From NCBI GenBank assembly GCA_004356985.1, contig SMXQ01000038.1:1-35316 (forward strand): a stretch of DNA of 35,316 nucleotides, given 5' to 3'. The stretch is from Alphaproteobacteria bacterium (GTDB taxonomy: Bacteria > Pseudomonadota > Alphaproteobacteria > SMXQ01). Under the pieces are notes generated by a model. It was not told the origin of the DNA and did not search any database. It was given only the letters and a program-made list of their open reading frames with translations. A program made the translations under genes and the position numbers. Shown piece after piece: positions 34,451-35,316 of this stretch. Position 1 is the first letter of the stretch, and each line of letters starts with the position of its first letter.

Positions 34451-34933
34451 ATGGAATTGACCGTAAGAGAGATCGCCAAGCGGGTCGCCCCCGACATGGA
34501 CGCCACCGCGATTAATCGGCTGGTGCGTCAGCTAAGGCATTGGACCCTGGCAGGGGCACTCAAACCCATCGGGCCCGTATCTTCGGGCGTCGGGCATCAC
34601 CGCAAATATTCGGGTGAATCACTCTACATCGCGGCCATTTTAATTGAGCTCTCAAGATACAGGCTCCCGGTGAACGAGATGGCCGGGTTGGCCCTATTAT
34701 TTTTGATTATGCCGAGGGGCGCGAACAGACCGCGGTGGGCCACCATGTGGCAACAGGCGAAGGCGGGCGAAGCGGTTATCCATGCGGCCATCGCCTTGGG
34801 CGATTTGCATAAAAAAGGAGGGAGCGCCGACGTGGTTCTTTATGTGCCTGAAGGAAACCCCATCACATTGGATAAAGAGAACAGCGCCATCATCCTGAAC
34901 CTGACGAGGTTATTTTCCGGGCTGGGAGCCTGA
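34451..34933 (+). CDS. MerR-like winged-helix protein of the integrated element
   Basis: The 160-residue protein MELTVREIAKRVAPDMDATAINRL... resembles a MerR-type reader: a helix-turn-helix near residues 3-30, a Trp in RQLRHWTLAGAL and the wing GVGHHRKYSGES. A helical region follows (YIAAILIELSRYRLPVNEMAG) and then a C-terminal part without known motif (DVVLYVPEGNPITLDKENSAIILNLTRL). A TTG at 34415 opens the frame earlier, but that TTG is the -35 box. Function is probably transcriptional control of the element; no effector site is recognised. Base composition and codon use are less GC-biased than in the housekeeping genes to the left. Confidence 0.65.
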   Translation: MELTVREIAKRVAPDMDATAINRLVRQLRHWTLAGALKPIGPVSSGVGHHRKYSGESLYIAAILIELSRYRLPVNEMAGLALLFLIMPRGANRPRWATMWQQAKAGEAVIHAAIALGDLHKKGGSADVVLYVPEGNPITLDKENSAIILNLTRLFSGLGA

Positions 34934-34940
34934 TATTTTT

Positions 34941-34970
34941 TTGACCACATAGGGACACAGTATGTCCCTT
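34941..34970 (+). promoter_or_regulatory. second copy of the operator palindrome, regulator gene 2
   Basis: TTGACC at 34941-34946, then AGGGACA (34951-34957), spacer CAGTA, TGTCCCT (34963-34969): a perfect 7-bp-arm palindrome matching the one at 34423. A well-placed -10 is not obvious (TTAATC at 34969 is 22 nt away), so the exact promoter is uncertain. Confidence 0.6.
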
Positions 34971-34991
34971 AATCCGAAAGGAGAGAACGAA

Positions 34992-35207
34992 ATGTCGTTT
35001 GACCATGACTCCGGGTGCGGCGGAGGCCCTTCTATCAAGGAAGACAAAATCAAGGGCGTGAAAGAGATCGCCGAGTTCATCGACGAACCAGAGCGCCGTA
35101 CCGGCTATATGCTCGAGCAAAAGCAAATTCCCGGCTGGAAGATCGGTCGCATCTGGTATTCGAGCCGCACCGCTCTACGGGAATGCTTCACGGCGGGGGC
35201 AGCATGA
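34992..35207 (+). CDS. small excisionase-like helix-turn-helix protein
   Basis: This 71-residue protein starts at ATG 34992 with AAGGAG eight bases upstream; an upstream in-frame ATG at 34962 lies inside the operator and is rejected. The core KGVKEIAEFIDEPERRTGYMLEQKQIPGWKIGRIWYSSRTALRE is a single winged-helix/HTH_17-type DNA-binding unit (AlpA or excisionase style). It probably binds the repeats or operators nearby. Its last codons overlap the next start by ATGA. Confidence 0.7.
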   Translation: MSFDHDSGCGGGPSIKEDKIKGVKEIAEFIDEPERRTGYMLEQKQIPGWKIGRIWYSSRTALRECFTAGAA

Positions 35208-35242
35208 CCCTCGGCCACCACTCAAAAGGAAACAGCCGATGA
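35204..35242 (+). CDS. possible 12-codon mini-ORF in an ATGA chain
   Basis: ATG 35204 overlaps the stop of the preceding gene (ATGA) and reads MTLGHHSKGNSR, ending in a TGA that overlaps ATG 35239. It contains AAAAGGA, the SD for that next start. It may only be a ribosome-loading spacer. Confidence 0.25.
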   Translation: MTLGHHSKGNSR

Positions 35243-35313
35243 CCGACCTGCACGGCGATATCGCCCTGCCGCAGATGGACGCGCTGACGCCGGTGGCGCC
35301 GACGGCGCCATGA
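35239..35313 (+). CDS. possible 24-residue ORF, coupled to a start at the window edge
   Basis: ATG 35239 has AAAAGGA eight bases upstream, the best SD in this segment. The frame MTDLHGDIALPQMDALTPVA... ends TGA 35311-35313, which overlaps ATG 35310 of a frame leaving the window. It could be a small protein or a coupling leader. No homologous motif is recognised. Confidence 0.35.
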   Translation: MTDLHGDIALPQMDALTPVAPTAP

Positions 35314-35316
35314 CCC

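Overview
The window reads as a high-GC chromosomal segment from an alphaproteobacterium, most likely Rhodospirillales-like. The basis is gene content and domain style: a ThiS-ThiG fusion, an RNase E whose S1 domain carries an acidic insert, a PBP1A next to an AMIN/amidase_3 protein, prfB with its programmed frameshift, GlnE, and an IscR/NifS-type/ferredoxin/MnmA cluster. The genus cannot be named from sequence reading alone.

Left part (1-8.6 kb): the first codons of a leftward aroQ gene lie at the edge. They are followed by a small PAS protein, a C-terminally anchored membrane protein with a 20-residue tandem repeat, thiSG, an alanine-racemase-fold ornithine/lysine-type decarboxylase and a maleylacetoacetate isomerase-like GST. 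Next come a leftward periplasmic M48 metalloprotease with TPRs, a divergent gamma-glutamyltransferase-like lipoprotein whose 5' end overlaps the protease gene, and a PLP aminotransferase.

Middle part (8.6-25 kb): RNase E runs leftward with a long leader. Rightward are the envelope genes amiC-like and mrcA-like, then prfB. A strong palindrome separates prfB from a leftward DUF455 ferritin-like gene. A RidA-family gene faces glnE (leftward), and glnE diverges from a 1072-residue AsmA/DUF3971 envelope protein.

Right core (25-34 kb): tyrS (leftward), anmK, and an alpha/beta hydrolase (leftward). Then follows a rightward sulfur block of cysE, an iscR-type regulator, a cysteine desulfurase, a [2Fe-2S] ferredoxin and mnmA. 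Together these cover cysteine synthesis, sulfur mobilisation, Fe-S sensing and tRNA thiolation. A leftward MFS exporter closes the core.

Right edge (34.15-35.3 kb): an elongator tRNA-Met has a near-ideal promoter and a terminator. Immediately after it the sequence becomes less GC-rich, non-housekeeping and rich in short repeats. It carries two small helix-turn-helix proteins, each preceded by a copy of the same palindrome (GGGACA-n5-TGTCC type), then a chain of tiny ORFs joined by ATGA overlaps that runs off the window. This looks like the start of an integrated element using the tRNA 3' end, but no integrase and no second attachment copy are visible here. It is the part most worth following beyond the window.
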